From Streptomyces hayashii (GTDB taxonomy: Bacteria > Actinomycetota > Actinomycetes > Streptomycetales > Streptomycetaceae): 64,000 nt of DNA. Location: assembly GCF_024539815.1 (NCBI RefSeq), contig NZ_JAHHIU010000099.1, forward strand, positions 1-64,000. The letters run 5' to 3'. The position numbers and the translations under genes are program-made. The first letter of the stretch is position 1. Every line of letters begins with the position of its first letter. Below the pieces are notes generated by a model. That model was not told where the DNA came from. It worked only from the letters and a program-made list of their open reading frames with translations, and searched no databases. Positions 8,274-16,258 of this stretch are shown piece after piece.

Positions 8274-9539
8274 GTGACGGACATCGTCGACGAGCTGAAG
8301 TGGCGCGGCCTGTGGGCCCTGTCCACTGACGAGGACGCTTTGCGCAAGGCGCTCGCGGACGGTCCCGTCACCTTCTATTGCGGTTTCGACCCCACCGCGG
8401 CCAGTCTGCACGTCGGCCACCTGGTGCAGGTTCTCACCATGCGCCGGCTCCAGCAGGCGGGCCTGCGCCCGCTGGCCCTGGTGGGCGGGGCGACCGGTCA
8501 GATCGGCGACCCCCGCCCCACGGCGGAGCGCACGCTGAACGACCCGGAGACGGTCGCGAACTGGGTGACGCGACTGCGTGCGCAGATCGAGCCGTTCCTG
8601 TCCTTCGAGGGCGACAACGCCGCCGTGATGGTGAACAACCTGGACTGGACGGCCGGCCTGTCGGCCATCGAGTTCCTGCGTGACATCGGCAAGCACTTCC
8701 GCGTCAACAAGATGCTGACCAAGGACTCGGTCGCCCGGCGGCTGGAGTCCCAGGAGGGCATCAGCTACACGGAGTTCAGCTACCAGTTGCTTCAGGGCAT
8801 GGACTTCCTGGAGCTGTACCGCCGCTACGGCTGCACGCTCCAGCAGGGCGGCAGCGACCAGTGGGGCAACCTCACGGCGGGCCTGGACCTGATCCACAGG
8901 CTGGAGCCCGAGGCCGAGGCGCACTGTCTGGCGACGCCGCTGATGGTCAAGGCGGACGGCACCAAGTTCGGCAAGACCGAGGGCGGCGCCGTCTGGCTCG
9001 ACCCGGAGCTGACGACCCCGTACGCGTTCTACCAGTTCTGGCTGAACGTGGACGACCGGGACATCTCGACGTACTCGCGGATCCTGTCCTTCCGGTCCCG
9101 CGAGGAGCTGGAGGAGCTGGAGCGGCAGACCGAGGAGCGTCCGCAGGCTCGTGCCGCCCAGCGCGCGCTGGCCGAGGAGCTGACGACGCTGGTGCACGGC
9201 GCCGACCAGACGGCCGCGGTGATCGCCGCGTCCAGGGCCCTCTTCGGCCAGGGCGAACTGGGCGAGCTCGACGAGCGGACGCTGGCCGCGGCCCTCTCCG
9301 AGGTGCCCCACACCCGGGTCGCCGAGCCGGGACCGGTCGTGGACCTGTTCGCCGAGGTCGGTCTCGTGGCGAGCAAGTCGGCTGCCCGGCGGACGGTGAA
9401 GGAGGGCGGGGCCTACGTGAACAACGTCAAGGTCACGGCCGAGGACGCGGTCCCCGCGCCGGAGGACCTGCTGCACGGGCGGTGGCTGGTGCTGCGGCGC
9501 GGGAAGAAGAACCTGGCCGCCGTGGAGGTCACCGGCTGA
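8274..9539 (+). CDS. tyrS: Tyrosyl-tRNA synthetase
   Basis: Class I aminoacyl-tRNA synthetase charging tRNA-Tyr. 421 residues, the usual length of bacterial TyrRS. The HIGH motif appears as HVGH (46-49) and the KMSKS loop as KFGKT (231-235), the TyrRS type. A C-terminal S4-like RNA-binding domain contains SKSAARRTVKEGGAYVNN. Start GTG 8274 is chosen because GAGGAGA lies about 10 nt upstream and homology begins there; the open frame extends to 8235. No T-box or other tRNA-sensing leader is apparent in the 91 nt before it. Confidence 0.97.
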   Translation: MTDIVDELKWRGLWALSTDEDALRKALADGPVTFYCGFDPTAASLHVGHLVQVLTMRRLQQAGLRPLALVGGATGQIGDPRPTAERTLNDPETVANWVTRLRAQIEPFLSFEGDNAAVMVNNLDWTAGLSAIEFLRDIGKHFRVNKMLTKDSVARRLESQEGISYTEFSYQLLQGMDFLELYRRYGCTLQQGGSDQWGNLTAGLDLIHRLEPEAEAHCLATPLMVKADGTKFGKTEGGAVWLDPELTTPYAFYQFWLNVDDRDISTYSRILSFRSREELEELERQTEERPQARAAQRALAEELTTLVHGADQTAAVIAASRALFGQGELGELDERTLAAALSEVPHTRVAEPGPVVDLFAEVGLVASKSAARRTVKEGGAYVNNVKVTAEDAVPAPEDLLHGRWLVLRRGKKNLAAVEVTG

Positions 9540-9556
9540 CCGGCTTGCGACACACG

Positions 9557-9586
9557 AGGGGCGGCCTCCCGCGAGGGGCCGCCCCT
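9557..9586 (+). terminator. tyrS terminator hairpin
   Basis: Arms AGGGGCGGCC (9557-9566) and GGCCGCCCCT (9577-9586) with a 10-nt loop, 17 nt after the tyrS stop. The next 115 nt up to the GlsB gene are low-complexity GC-rich sequence with no gene that I can see. Confidence 0.75.
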
Positions 9587-9705
9587 TCGGTCTGCGCCGG
9601 CGCGCGGGCCCGGGCGCTCGGGCCTCGGACTTCGGGGCCCGCGGGCGCTTCAGGCTCGGGCTTCGGGCCCCGGCTCTTCGGGCTCCCGGCTCCGGGCGTC
9701 GCGCC

Positions 9706-9984
9706 TCAGACCCGGTGCTTCCGCTTGCCGAGCGTCGCCATGTACAGCATGTCGCCCAGCGCGACGATGATGATCGCGGCGATCAGCTGGAACGCATGGC
9801 GGCTCCAGTCGATGCCGGACGTGGACTCGACCCCCACCGCACGGGCGACCGCGTTGCCCACGATCGCGCCCAGCATGCCGAAGATGGTGGTCAGCCAGAG
9901 TGGGCTGTGCTGCTTGCCCGGGATGATCGCCTTGGCGATGAGGCCCAGCACGAATCCCACGATGATCGCCCACAACCAGCCCAT
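9706..9984 (-). CDS. GlsB/YeaQ/YmgE family membrane protein
   Basis: 92 residues: MGWLWAIIVGFVLGLIAKAI then IPGKQHSPLWLTTIFGMLGA and IVGNAVARAVG. Three hydrophobic segments and the conserved GxxLGxIAK and GxxGA patterns mark the transglycosylase-associated / GlsB stress-response family. It is an inner-membrane protein whose biochemical role is unsettled; family members rise under acid or envelope stress. GAGGAGG about 6 nt before ATG 9984 fixes the start. It is transcribed alone, convergent with tyrS. Confidence 0.88.
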   Translation of the reverse strand: MGWLWAIIVGFVLGLIAKAIIPGKQHSPLWLTTIFGMLGAIVGNAVARAVGVESTSGIDWSRHAFQLIAAIIIVALGDMLYMATLGKRKHRV

Positions 9985-10182
9985 TGACGCCTCCTCGTAC
10001 GGCCCTACCTGAGCATTGCCCTCAGTGTCGATCCGCTCGCCGTACGACGCATGCCGGGTACGGCCGTACGCGGGACGGCGCAGCACGTCCGCACCCACGG
10101 GGGCCGCCCCGGCCTCGGCGGGGGCACGGGCGCGGCGTACCGTGGAAGTCGGTGAGAGGCCGAGGCGGGCGGACGGTGGATT

Positions 10183-10611
10183 GTGATGCGGAAGCAAGGC
10201 GGTGGCGGGAACGTCGAGGTGTTCCGGATCACCGGAGCACGGCAGGGTCTCCAGGACGACGTGCGGGGCCGGCAGCGTCGGTACATCATCTCGATGTCGG
10301 TCCGCACGGTGGCGGTGATCCTCGCGGCGACCCTGTGGAACGTGGAACGGCATGTGGCCGTCGTGGCGTTGGTTCTGGGGTTGGTGCTCCCCTATGTCGC
10401 GGTCGTGATCGCCAACGCGGGGCGGGAGAACGTGCCCTCGCTCCCCTCCACCTTCATCGCCGCGCCGATCCGGCCGATGATCGCCCGGTCCGGCGTCGAC
10501 GAGGAGCCCCCGGGGTCCGCCCCGCAAGCGGAATCCGACCCGCTGAAGGAGGGCTCGCGAGGGGCCGGCCGAGCGGAATCCGCGGCCGATTCGGCTGAGC
10601 GACGACCGTGA
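10183..10611 (+). CDS. DUF3099 family membrane protein
   Basis: 142 residues. The core ITGARQGLQDDVRGRQRRYI followed by two transmembrane segments (SVRTVAVILAATLWNVERHV, AVVALVLGLVLPYVAVVIAN) is the DUF3099 pattern of actinobacteria. The C-terminal 50 residues are polar and low complexity. GTG 10183 and ATG 10186 are both possible starts; GGTGGA lies just upstream. Function unknown. It diverges from the GlsB gene across about 200 nt. Confidence 0.8.
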   Translation: MMRKQGGGGNVEVFRITGARQGLQDDVRGRQRRYIISMSVRTVAVILAATLWNVERHVAVVALVLGLVLPYVAVVIANAGRENVPSLPSTFIAAPIRPMIARSGVDEEPPGSAPQAESDPLKEGSRGAGRAESAADSAERRP

Positions 10612-10753
10612 GCGGACTGTGAGCGAGCGGTGAACGGGCTGTGCGCGAAGCTCAAGAAAAGCTCAGATCAATCATGTTGTTCCAGTCCCGTGCGGACGGT
10701 CGGCCGTGACATACTTCGTACGCGCTCCGCATCCCCCGTCGGAGCGACGGACC

Positions 10754-10789
10754 GACGCCGGGCAGCTCCCCCCGTGGCTGCTCGGCGTC
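10754..10789 (+). terminator. Terminator-like hairpin ahead of a small conserved gene
   Basis: Arms 10754-10766 (GACGCCGGGCAGC) and 10777-10789 (GCTGCTCGGCGTC) pair over 13 bp with one G-T wobble, followed by CCTTTGTGTG. It stands 31 nt before the GTG of the next gene and 143 nt after the DUF3099 stop. It could end DUF3099 transcription or be a 5' leader hairpin of the next gene. Confidence 0.55.
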
Positions 10790-10820
10790 GCCTTTGTGTG
10801 CGTGTGGGTGAGACGAAGCA

Positions 10821-11039
10821 GTGAGTGACGAGACCCCTGTCTGTTCCGCCAAGGGCTGCCGTGTCGACGCGGTGTGGGTGCTGGCGTGGAACAACCCGAA
10901 ACTCCACACGCCCGACCGGCGCAAGACATGGCTCGCGTGCGAGGAGCACCGCGAGCATCTGTCGCAGTTCCTCGGGGTCCGCGGCTTCCTCAAGGACGTC
11001 GTCCTACTGACCGAGTGGGAGTCCGCGCAGACCTCGTAG
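10821..11039 (+). CDS. Small conserved Cys/His protein, function unknown
   Basis: 72 residues starting GTG 10821. It has CSAKGC near the start and CEEHREH in the middle, a C-x4-C...C-x2-H arrangement that could bind zinc. WVLAWNNPKLHTP and HLSQFLGVRGFLKDVV complete a compact fold. I recall close relatives across Streptomyces, sometimes loosely named acetone carboxylase; nothing in the sequence supports that name. It is convergent with moaA, and no strong terminator is visible between them. Confidence 0.7.
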   Translation: MSDETPVCSAKGCRVDAVWVLAWNNPKLHTPDRRKTWLACEEHREHLSQFLGVRGFLKDVVLLTEWESAQTS

Positions 11040-11136
11040 CCCCGGAGATCACGGGCGGCGGGGGCCGGGCGGCGAGGGCGGCCGCGCGGATCGCCCTCGG
11101 GGCGCGCGCGGCGGGTCCGTGGCCCCCGGTCGCCGA

Positions 11137-12126
11137 CTAGCCCCCGATCGCCGACATCGGGCGGTCCGGCTGCAGGAAGCTCGGGTCGTCCAGGCCCGAG
11201 CCGGCCTTCTTTCCCCACATCGCCAGCCGCCAGATGCGGGCTATCTCCTCGTCGGGGGCGTCGGAGCGCAGGGCCGCTCGCAGGTCGGTCTCCTCCCGGG
11301 CGAACAGGCAGGTGCGGACCTGGCCGTCGGCCGTGAGGCGGGTGCGGTCGCAGGCGGCGCAGAACGGCCGGGTGACCGAGGCGATGACACCGACGCGGTG
11401 GGGTCCGCCGTTCACCAGCCAGCGCTCGGCCGGGGCGGAACCGCGTTCGTCCTGGCCTTCGGGGGTGAGGTCGAAGCGGGTGCGCAGGGAGGCCAGGATG
11501 TCCCCGGCCGTGACCATGCCCTCGCGCTTCCAGCCGTGCTGCGCGTCCAGCGGCATCTGCTCGATGAAGCGCAGCTCGTAGTCGTGGTCGACGGCCCAGG
11601 ACAGCAGGTCCGGTGCTTCGTCCTCGTTCAGGCCCGGCATCAGGACGGCGTTCACCTTCACCGGCGTCAGGCCCGCCTCGCGGGCGGCTTCGAGGCCTTC
11701 GAGGACGTCCTTGTGGCGGTCCCTGCGGGTGAGGGTCTTGAAGACGTCGGGGCGCAGGGTGTCGAGGGAGACGTTGACCCGGTCCAGGCCGGCCGCTTTC
11801 AGGGCCGTGGCGGTGCGGCGCAGGCCGATGCCGTTCGTCGTCAGCGACATCATGGGGCGGGGGTCGAGGGCCGCGACCCGCTCGACGATGCCGACCAGGC
11901 CCGGGCGCAGCAGGGGTTCGCCGCCCGTGAAGCGGACCTCCTCGATGCCGAGCGTGGTGACCGCGATGCCGATCAGACGGACGATCTCGTCGTCCGAGAG
12001 GAGGTCGGGCTTGGCCAGCCACTGCAAGCCCTCCTCGGGCATGCAGTACGTACAGCGCAGGTTGCAGCGGTCGGTGAGCGAGACCCTCAGGTCGGTGGCC
12101 ACTCGGCCGTAGGTGTCGATGAGCAC
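11137..12126 (-). CDS. moaA: GTP 3',8-cyclase MoaA (molybdenum cofactor synthesis)
   Basis: Radical-SAM enzyme that converts GTP to 3',8-cyclo-7,8-dihydro-GTP, the first step of molybdopterin synthesis. 329 residues. The SAM-binding [4Fe-4S] cysteines are C21, C25 and C28 in CNLRCTYC. The substrate-side cluster is in CAACDRTRLTADGQVRTC. The protein ends SAIGG, the C-terminal Gly-Gly needed for MoaA activity. FTGGEPLLRPG carries the SAM-binding glycines. GTG 12126 is chosen as start because GGGAGGGGG precedes it and homologues begin VLIDTYGR. It stands alone, without moaBCDE next to it. Confidence 0.96.
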   Translation of the reverse strand: MLIDTYGRVATDLRVSLTDRCNLRCTYCMPEEGLQWLAKPDLLSDDEIVRLIGIAVTTLGIEEVRFTGGEPLLRPGLVGIVERVAALDPRPMMSLTTNGIGLRRTATALKAAGLDRVNVSLDTLRPDVFKTLTRRDRHKDVLEGLEAAREAGLTPVKVNAVLMPGLNEDEAPDLLSWAVDHDYELRFIEQMPLDAQHGWKREGMVTAGDILASLRTRFDLTPEGQDERGSAPAERWLVNGGPHRVGVIASVTRPFCAACDRTRLTADGQVRTCLFAREETDLRAALRSDAPDEEIARIWRLAMWGKKAGSGLDDPSFLQPDRPMSAIGG

Positions 12127-12226
12127 GTGGGCCCCCTCCCTCGTGGTGGATCGGTTTCCTGGTCCGTCACTTGCGAGCCTACGTGACCCCGCTGACATCG
12201 ACAGTGCCCGATCCCACGAGGTAAGA

Positions 12227-12262
12227 CGCGGCCGTGTCGTAGGGATCTACGACACGGCCGCG
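12227..12262 (-). terminator. 15-bp hairpin terminator of the symporter operon
   Basis: Arms 12227-12241 and 12248-12262 pair perfectly around GGGATC. It lies 20 nt past the symporter stop on the minus strand and upstream of moaA. Confidence 0.8.
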
Positions 12263-12266
12263 GGGC

Positions 12267-12305
12267 GGGCGCCGGTTCCGGTCAGTGGGCGCCGGTTCCG
12301 GTCAG
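12267..12305. repeat. Tandem 20-bp duplication at the symporter 3' end
   Basis: GGGCGCCGGTTCCGGTCAG is present twice, at 12267-12285 and 12287-12305, separated by one base. The symporter stop codon (12282-12284 on the minus strand) falls inside the first copy, so the duplication repeats the last codons of the gene into its 3' flank. Confidence 0.75.
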
Positions 12306-13910
12306 GGAGCGGACCTCCAGTTCGGCGTACTTGGCCGTGTCGGGCTCCTCCTTCGACAGCAGGGTGCCGACGACGCCCAGCAGGAAGCCGACCGGGATCG
12401 AGATGATGCCGGGGTTCTCCAGCGGGAACCAGTGGAAGTCGACGTCCGGGAACATCGAGGAGGGCTTGCCCGAGACGACCGGCGAGAACAGCACCAGGCC
12501 GACCGCGGTGACCAGGCCGCCGTAGATCGACCACAGGGCTCCGGCGGTGGTGAACCTCTTCCAGAAGAGGCTGTAGAGGATCGTCGGCAGGTTGGCGGAG
12601 GCGGCGACGGCGAAGGCCAGGGCGACGAGGCCGGCGACGTTCAGGTCGCGGGCGAGGGCGCCCAGCAGGATGGAGACGGCGCCGATGCCGACGGTCGCGT
12701 ACCGGGCGGCGGACATCTCCTGCTTCTCGGTGGCCGTGCCCCTCTTGATGACGTTCGCGTAGATGTCGTGGGCGAACGAGGAGGACGAGGCCAGGGTCAG
12801 GCCGGCGACGACCGCGAGGATCGTGGCGAAGGCGACCGCCGAGATGGTGGCCAGCAGGATCGCGCCCCAGTTGGAGTCGACGCCGCCCAGGTGGAGGGCG
12901 AGCAGGGGCGCCGCGGTGTTGCCGGCCTTGTTGGACGCGGTGATCTCGTCCGGCTTGATCAGCGCGGCGGCGCCGAAGCCGAGGGCGAGGGTCATCAGGT
13001 AGAACGCGCCGATGAGACCGATGGCCCACAGGACCGACTTACGGGCGGCCTTGGCGGTGGGCACGGTGTAGAAGCGGATCAGGATGTGCGGCAGGCCGGC
13101 GGTGCCCAAAACCAGGGCGATACCGAGCGAGATGAAGTCCAGCTTGGTGGTGCCCGTGGCGCCGTACTTCAGGCCGGGCTCCAGGAACGCCGAGCCCTTG
13201 CCGCTGTTGCTCGCGGCCGAGCCCAGCAGGTCGGAGATGTTGAAGTGGAACTTCAGCAGGACCAGGAAGGTGAGCAGAAGGGCGCCCGCGATGAGCAGGA
13301 CCGCCTTGACCATCTGGACCCAGGTGGTGCCCTTCATTCCGCCGATCGTCACGTAGACGATCATCAGGACGCCGACCAGGGCCACGATGCCGATCTTGCC
13401 GCCGTCGCTCGTGATGCCGAGGAGGAGCGAGACCAGGACGCCCGCGCCCGCCATCTGGGCGAGCAGGTAGAAGATCGACACGACGATCGTCGAGGTGCCG
13501 GCGGCCGTGCGGACGGGCCGCTGGCGCATGCGGTACGCCAGGACGTCGCCCATGGTGTAGCGGCCCGAGTTGCGCAGCGGCTCGGCGACCAGGAGCAGGG
13601 CGACCAGCCAGGCGACCAGGAAGCCGATGGAGTACAGGAAGCCGTCGTAGCCGAAGAGGGCGATGGCGCCCGCGATGCCCAGGAAGGACGCGGCGGACAT
13701 GTAGTCGCCGGAGACGGCGAGACCGTTCTGGAAGCCGGTGAACTGCCGGCCGCCGGCGTAGAAGTCGGCGGCGTCCTTGGTCTGCCGGCCGGCCCAGACG
13801 GTGATGACGAGGGTCGCGACGACGAACACCGCGAACAGGGTGACGATCAGCGTGCGGTGCTCACTGGCCTCGCCGGCGGCGAGCAGGGCGGTGTGCTGTG
13901 CGGAGCTCAT
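12282..13910 (-). CDS. Sodium/solute symporter, acetate permease (ActP)-like
   Basis: 542 residues with about 13 hydrophobic helices. The SSS-family signatures are clear: FYAGGRQFTGFQNGLAVSGD near the first helices, then MSAASFLGIAGAIALFGYDG, and later GTAGLPHILIRFYTVPTAKA and ASSSSFAHDIYANVIKR. This arrangement with a DUF485 partner is that of YjcH-ActP acetate/monocarboxylate uptake systems; the substrate is an inference. Its ATG overlaps the DUF485 stop as ATGA. A 15-bp hairpin follows the stop. Confidence 0.92.
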   Translation of the reverse strand: MSSAQHTALLAAGEASEHRTLIVTLFAVFVVATLVITVWAGRQTKDAADFYAGGRQFTGFQNGLAVSGDYMSAASFLGIAGAIALFGYDGFLYSIGFLVAWLVALLLVAEPLRNSGRYTMGDVLAYRMRQRPVRTAAGTSTIVVSIFYLLAQMAGAGVLVSLLLGITSDGGKIGIVALVGVLMIVYVTIGGMKGTTWVQMVKAVLLIAGALLLTFLVLLKFHFNISDLLGSAASNSGKGSAFLEPGLKYGATGTTKLDFISLGIALVLGTAGLPHILIRFYTVPTAKAARKSVLWAIGLIGAFYLMTLALGFGAAALIKPDEITASNKAGNTAAPLLALHLGGVDSNWGAILLATISAVAFATILAVVAGLTLASSSSFAHDIYANVIKRGTATEKQEMSAARYATVGIGAVSILLGALARDLNVAGLVALAFAVAASANLPTILYSLFWKRFTTAGALWSIYGGLVTAVGLVLFSPVVSGKPSSMFPDVDFHWFPLENPGIISIPVGFLLGVVGTLLSKEEPDTAKYAELEVRSLTGTGAH

Positions 13911-14263
13911 TCGCCCGCCTCCATCCGGGACTTGATGGCCTCGGCCTTGGGGTCGAACCTGGCGGCCGCGGTCCGCGCGTACCACCAGGCGATGAGGAAG
14001 GTGGTGAGGAACTGGGCGAGGCCCAGGGCGAGGGCCACGTTGATGTTGCCGAAGAGCTTGGTGCCCATGAAGTCGCCCGCGTAGTTCGAGAGCAGGACGT
14101 ACAGCAGGTACCAGGCGATGAAGGCGAAGGTCAGCGGGAAGGCGAAGCCCCGGTAGGCGCCGCGCAGTTCACCGAACTCCGCGCTCTCCTGCACCGCGAC
14201 GAACTCCTCGGTGGAGGGGAGCTGAGCTGGGGTTTTCGAGGGGGGCGGTGTCTCGGTGGCCAC
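13907..14263 (-). CDS. DUF485 membrane protein, partner of the symporter
   Basis: 118 residues with two transmembrane segments (FPLTFAFIAWYLLYVLLSNY and VALALGLAQFLTTFLIAWWY) joined by a short AGDFMGTKLFGNIN loop, the DUF485/YjcH layout. Start GTG 14263 has GAGGAG about 7 nt upstream. It immediately precedes and overlaps the ActP-like gene; DUF485 proteins are regularly encoded with such symporters, probably as an accessory subunit. Confidence 0.88.
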   Translation of the reverse strand: MATETPPPSKTPAQLPSTEEFVAVQESAEFGELRGAYRGFAFPLTFAFIAWYLLYVLLSNYAGDFMGTKLFGNINVALALGLAQFLTTFLIAWWYARTAAARFDPKAEAIKSRMEAGE

Positions 14264-14576
14264 GGGTTCTCCTCGTTGCGGGTGCGGGTGGGACGGCGAA
14301 CGGAGGCGAGTGTCCTCTCGCTCCCTGCCCAAGGTCACGGGGCCGCACCGGGACGGGTTCAACGCGCCGGACGGGTTTGTCGACGCGGCCTCCGCCCGGT
14401 CATGGCCAACGAGCGCGGACCGCGCAGGGTCATGGGTCGGCAAAATCGGCGTCGGGAATTCATTGCTGGCCGGCGAGTCAGGGAGATAGCTTCGGGCCAG
14501 CACCACCCGTCATGTACCTGCCCAGGCAGCACCTGCTTCTGGGTCAGGTCCCGTTTCCGGATGATGTGGAGACCCC
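14264..14576. other. Divergent intergenic region, symporter operon / S8 protease
   Basis: 313 nt without a gene that I can support. Near the protease start, CCTGCCCAG (14519-14527) and CTGGGTCAGG (14540-14549) form an imperfect inverted repeat that could be an operator or leader hairpin. Both promoters must lie here; no clear -35/-10 pair stands out. Confidence 0.4.
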
Positions 14577-16109
14577 ATGGCTCATCTGCCTTCCAGACGC
14601 CGCCTCGCTCTCGCGGTGCCCGTCGTACTGTCGCTGACCGCCTCCCTCGGCTTCCTGCCGACGGCGGCCTCCGCGACCCCCGTCACGACGTCCGTCACCC
14701 GGGCGGCCGACGCCGGAACCCTGGCGTACGTCGTCAACACGAAGGCCGACCACGGCACGATCCGGAAGGTGAAGAGGGCGATCGCGCAGGCCGGCGGCAC
14801 GGTCGTCGCGGCCTACGACAGGATCGGCGTGCTCGTCGTCCACTCGGCGAACCCCGACTTCGGCCCGAAGATACGCGCGGTGCGCGGCGTGCAGTCGGCC
14901 GGCGCGACCCGTACGGCGCCGCTGAGCGCCGCGGGGACCACCGACGAGGGCGCGGCCCAGGTCCTCTCCAAGGCGGAGGCCGCGAAGATCGAGAAGGCGT
15001 CCGACGCGGCCGGCCAGAGTGAGCCGCTGGAGGCCGACCAGTGGGACCTGCGGGCGATCGGCGCCGACAAGGCCGCCACGATCGACCCGGGCAGCAGGAA
15101 GGTGACGGTCGCCGTCATCGACACCGGCGTCGACGACACCCACCCGGACCTCGCGCCGAACTTCTCGGCCTCCCAGTCGGCGAACTGCGTCGGCGGCGTC
15201 GCGGACACCACCCCCGGCGCGTGGCGCCCTTACAACCCGACCACGGACTACCACGGCACCCATGTGGCCGGCGAGATCGCCGCCGCCCGCAACGGCATCG
15301 GCGTGGCGGGCGTCGCCCCCGGGGTCAAGGTCGCCGGCATCAAGGTGAGCGACCCCAAGGACGGCCTGTTCTACCCCGAGAACGTCGTCTGCGCGTTCGT
15401 GTTCGCCGCCGATCACGGGGTCGAGGTCACGAACAACAGCTACTACGTGGACCCGTGGCTGTACAACTGCATGGACGACCCCGATCAGCGGGCCATCGTG
15501 GACGCGGTCAACAGGGCCCAGCTGTACGCCCAGAAGAAGGGCACGCTCAATGTGGCCTCCGCGGGCAACTCCAACCACGACCTCGACTCCGACGCGCTGG
15601 AGGACGCCTCCAGCCCCGACGACTCCACGCCGGTGACGCGTACGGTCGACCCGCACGAGTGCTTCGACGTCCCGACCCAGCTGCCGGGCGTCGTCACGGT
15701 GAGCGCGACGGGCGTCAAGGGCGCCAAGTCGTACTACTCCAGCTACGGCCTCGGCGTCGTCGACGTCGCGGCGCCGGGCGGCGACAAGTTCCAGATCCCG
15801 GACACGCCGTCGGCCAACGGCCGCATCCTGTCGACGATGCCGAACAACGCGTACGGGTTCCTGCAGGGCACCTCGATGGCCTCCCCGCACGTGGCCGGCG
15901 TGGCCGCGCTGCTGAAGTCGACGCATCCGCACGCGAGCCCGGCGCAGCTCCAGGCGCTGCTCAAGCTGCAGGCGGACGCGACGAGCTGCCCGACCGAGCC
16001 GTACGACGGCGACGGCAACGGCGTCGTGGACGCGACGTGCGTGGGCGGCAAGCGCCTCAACGGCTTCTTCGGCTTCGGCGTCGTGAACGCGCTGCGTGCC
16101 GTGAAGTAG
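14577..16109 (+). CDS. Secreted S8 (subtilisin-like) serine protease
   Basis: 510 residues. The signal peptide is RRRLALAVPVVLSLTASLGF with cleavage near ASA (about 33). An inhibitor-I9-like propeptide follows to about residue 150. The catalytic triad is complete: Asp182 in VIDTGVDDTHPDL, His229 in YHGTHVAGE, Ser433 in GTSMASPHVAG; the oxyanion Asn is in ASAGNSN. Four or more cysteines in the catalytic domain suggest disulfides. The N-terminus matches a Sec signal. Typical role is extracellular protein degradation. No membrane anchor or extra C-terminal domain is present. Confidence 0.95.
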   Translation: MAHLPSRRRLALAVPVVLSLTASLGFLPTAASATPVTTSVTRAADAGTLAYVVNTKADHGTIRKVKRAIAQAGGTVVAAYDRIGVLVVHSANPDFGPKIRAVRGVQSAGATRTAPLSAAGTTDEGAAQVLSKAEAAKIEKASDAAGQSEPLEADQWDLRAIGADKAATIDPGSRKVTVAVIDTGVDDTHPDLAPNFSASQSANCVGGVADTTPGAWRPYNPTTDYHGTHVAGEIAAARNGIGVAGVAPGVKVAGIKVSDPKDGLFYPENVVCAFVFAADHGVEVTNNSYYVDPWLYNCMDDPDQRAIVDAVNRAQLYAQKKGTLNVASAGNSNHDLDSDALEDASSPDDSTPVTRTVDPHECFDVPTQLPGVVTVSATGVKGAKSYYSSYGLGVVDVAAPGGDKFQIPDTPSANGRILSTMPNNAYGFLQGTSMASPHVAGVAALLKSTHPHASPAQLQALLKLQADATSCPTEPYDGDGNGVVDATCVGGKRLNGFFGFGVVNALRAVK

Positions 16110-16142
16110 CCGCCCGGACCGGGCGGACGACGGGCGTTTTGA

Positions 16143-16203
16143 GGGCCGGGCGGATTTCCGCCCGGCCCTTCGCGCGTGCCGCGTCCTCCCGCGGCACGCG
16201 CGA
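16143..16203 (+). terminator. Two tandem perfect hairpins after the protease gene
   Basis: Hairpin one pairs 16143-16154 with 16157-16168 (12 bp, 2-nt gap). Hairpin two pairs 16170-16183 with 16190-16203 (14 bp, loop TCCTCC). They follow the protease stop by 33 nt and separate it from the CoA-transferase gene. Confidence 0.8.
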
Positions 16204-16227
16204 GGGGCCGGGTCCCGCGACACACAT

Positions 16228-16242
16228 ATTGATTGAATCAAT
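16228..16242. promoter_or_regulatory. Palindromic operator candidate ahead of CoA-transferase
   Basis: ATTGATT-G-AATCAAT is a perfect 7-bp palindrome in an AT-rich patch (about 16222-16260) that ends at the ATG of the next gene. The spacing suggests a repressor site overlapping the start region. No regulator gene is adjacent. Confidence 0.5.
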
Positions 16243-16258
16243 ACTGCATCATTGAGTC

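Noticed and set aside
12285..14084. 599-codon plus-strand open frame opposite the symporter
   Set aside because: Composition is Arg/Gly/Asp/Gln-rich shadow of the hydrophobic minus-strand gene; no ribosome site or family motif.
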